This document shows, piece after piece, positions 34,592 to 34,624 of a stretch of 34,624 nt of DNA. A model generated the notes under the pieces. It was not told the origin of the DNA. It did no database searches and saw only the letters and a list, made by a program, of their open reading frames with translations. The first letter of the stretch is position 1; each line of letters begins with the position of its first letter. The position numbers were made by a program, and so were the translations under genes. Source of the stretch: an uncultured Thermogutta sp. (GTDB lineage: Bacteria > Planctomycetota > Planctomycetia > Pirellulales > Thermoguttaceae); NCBI GenBank assembly GCA_937128505.1, contig CAKZMM010000123.1:1-34624 (forward strand), read 5' to 3'.

Positions 34592-34624
34592 CCTACCTAA
34601 TGCCTCTCGTAACAGTTAAAAACG

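Overview
The window looks like a chromosomal stretch of a planctomycete (Planctomycetota, probably Pirellulales-like). This is inferred from gene content, not from a marker gene: an iduronate-2-sulfatase-type sulfatase, a Tat-exported Gfo/Idh/MocA oxidoreductase, a HEAT-repeat exported protein, two glycoside-hydrolase-fold proteins, a large exported helical-repeat/esterase protein, two separate tatA genes and a CpaC/CpaE pair standing apart from the rest of a Tad locus. Coding density is moderate, with many intergenic gaps of 0.5 to 1.1 kb. No phage, transposase, CRISPR or rRNA is visible.

Layout. Positions 1-8445 hold a possible 55-aa gene remnant, 5-formyltetrahydrofolate cyclo-ligase, a membrane-anchored GH5-like protein, the sulfatase, a HAD-IIA phosphatase that shares stop-codon bases with a convergent HisN-like phosphatase, and a 726-aa exported protein of propeller type. 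Positions 9332-18136 hold mannose-6-phosphate isomerase, a small two-helix membrane protein, an 882-aa exported alpha/beta-hydrolase protein, the HEAT-repeat protein and the Gfo/Idh/MocA oxidoreductase. Positions 18790-26282 hold a UvrA-class ABC ATPase, a 1.1-kb gene-free region full of short repeats, then a CpaC/RcpA-like secretin and a CpaE/TadZ-like ATPase, separated by a terminator-like hairpin and a promoter candidate. Positions 26463-34504 hold tRNA-Val(CAC), two tatA genes, a GH39-like exported hydrolase followed closely by a CPBP membrane protease, a sulfite reductase hemoprotein and a TrmH/SpoU RNA methyltransferase.

Metabolic links are loose. Sulfatase, sulfite reductase, mannose-6-phosphate isomerase, the Gfo oxidoreductase and the glycosidase-like proteins fit a heterotroph that degrades polysaccharides. 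The TatA proteins could serve the export of proteins such as the oxidoreductase. The secretin and CpaE belong to Flp/Tad pilus assembly, whose other genes must lie elsewhere.

The most unusual sequence-level signal is non-coding. At least nine intergenic sites carry perfect or near-perfect head-to-tail duplications of 9-22 bp, several within 50-250 bp upstream of genes, and other repeats have a period near 21 bp. The 21859-22960 gap also contains a nested inverted repeat, a five-copy degenerate repeat array and a pair of 14-bp direct repeats that bracket it.
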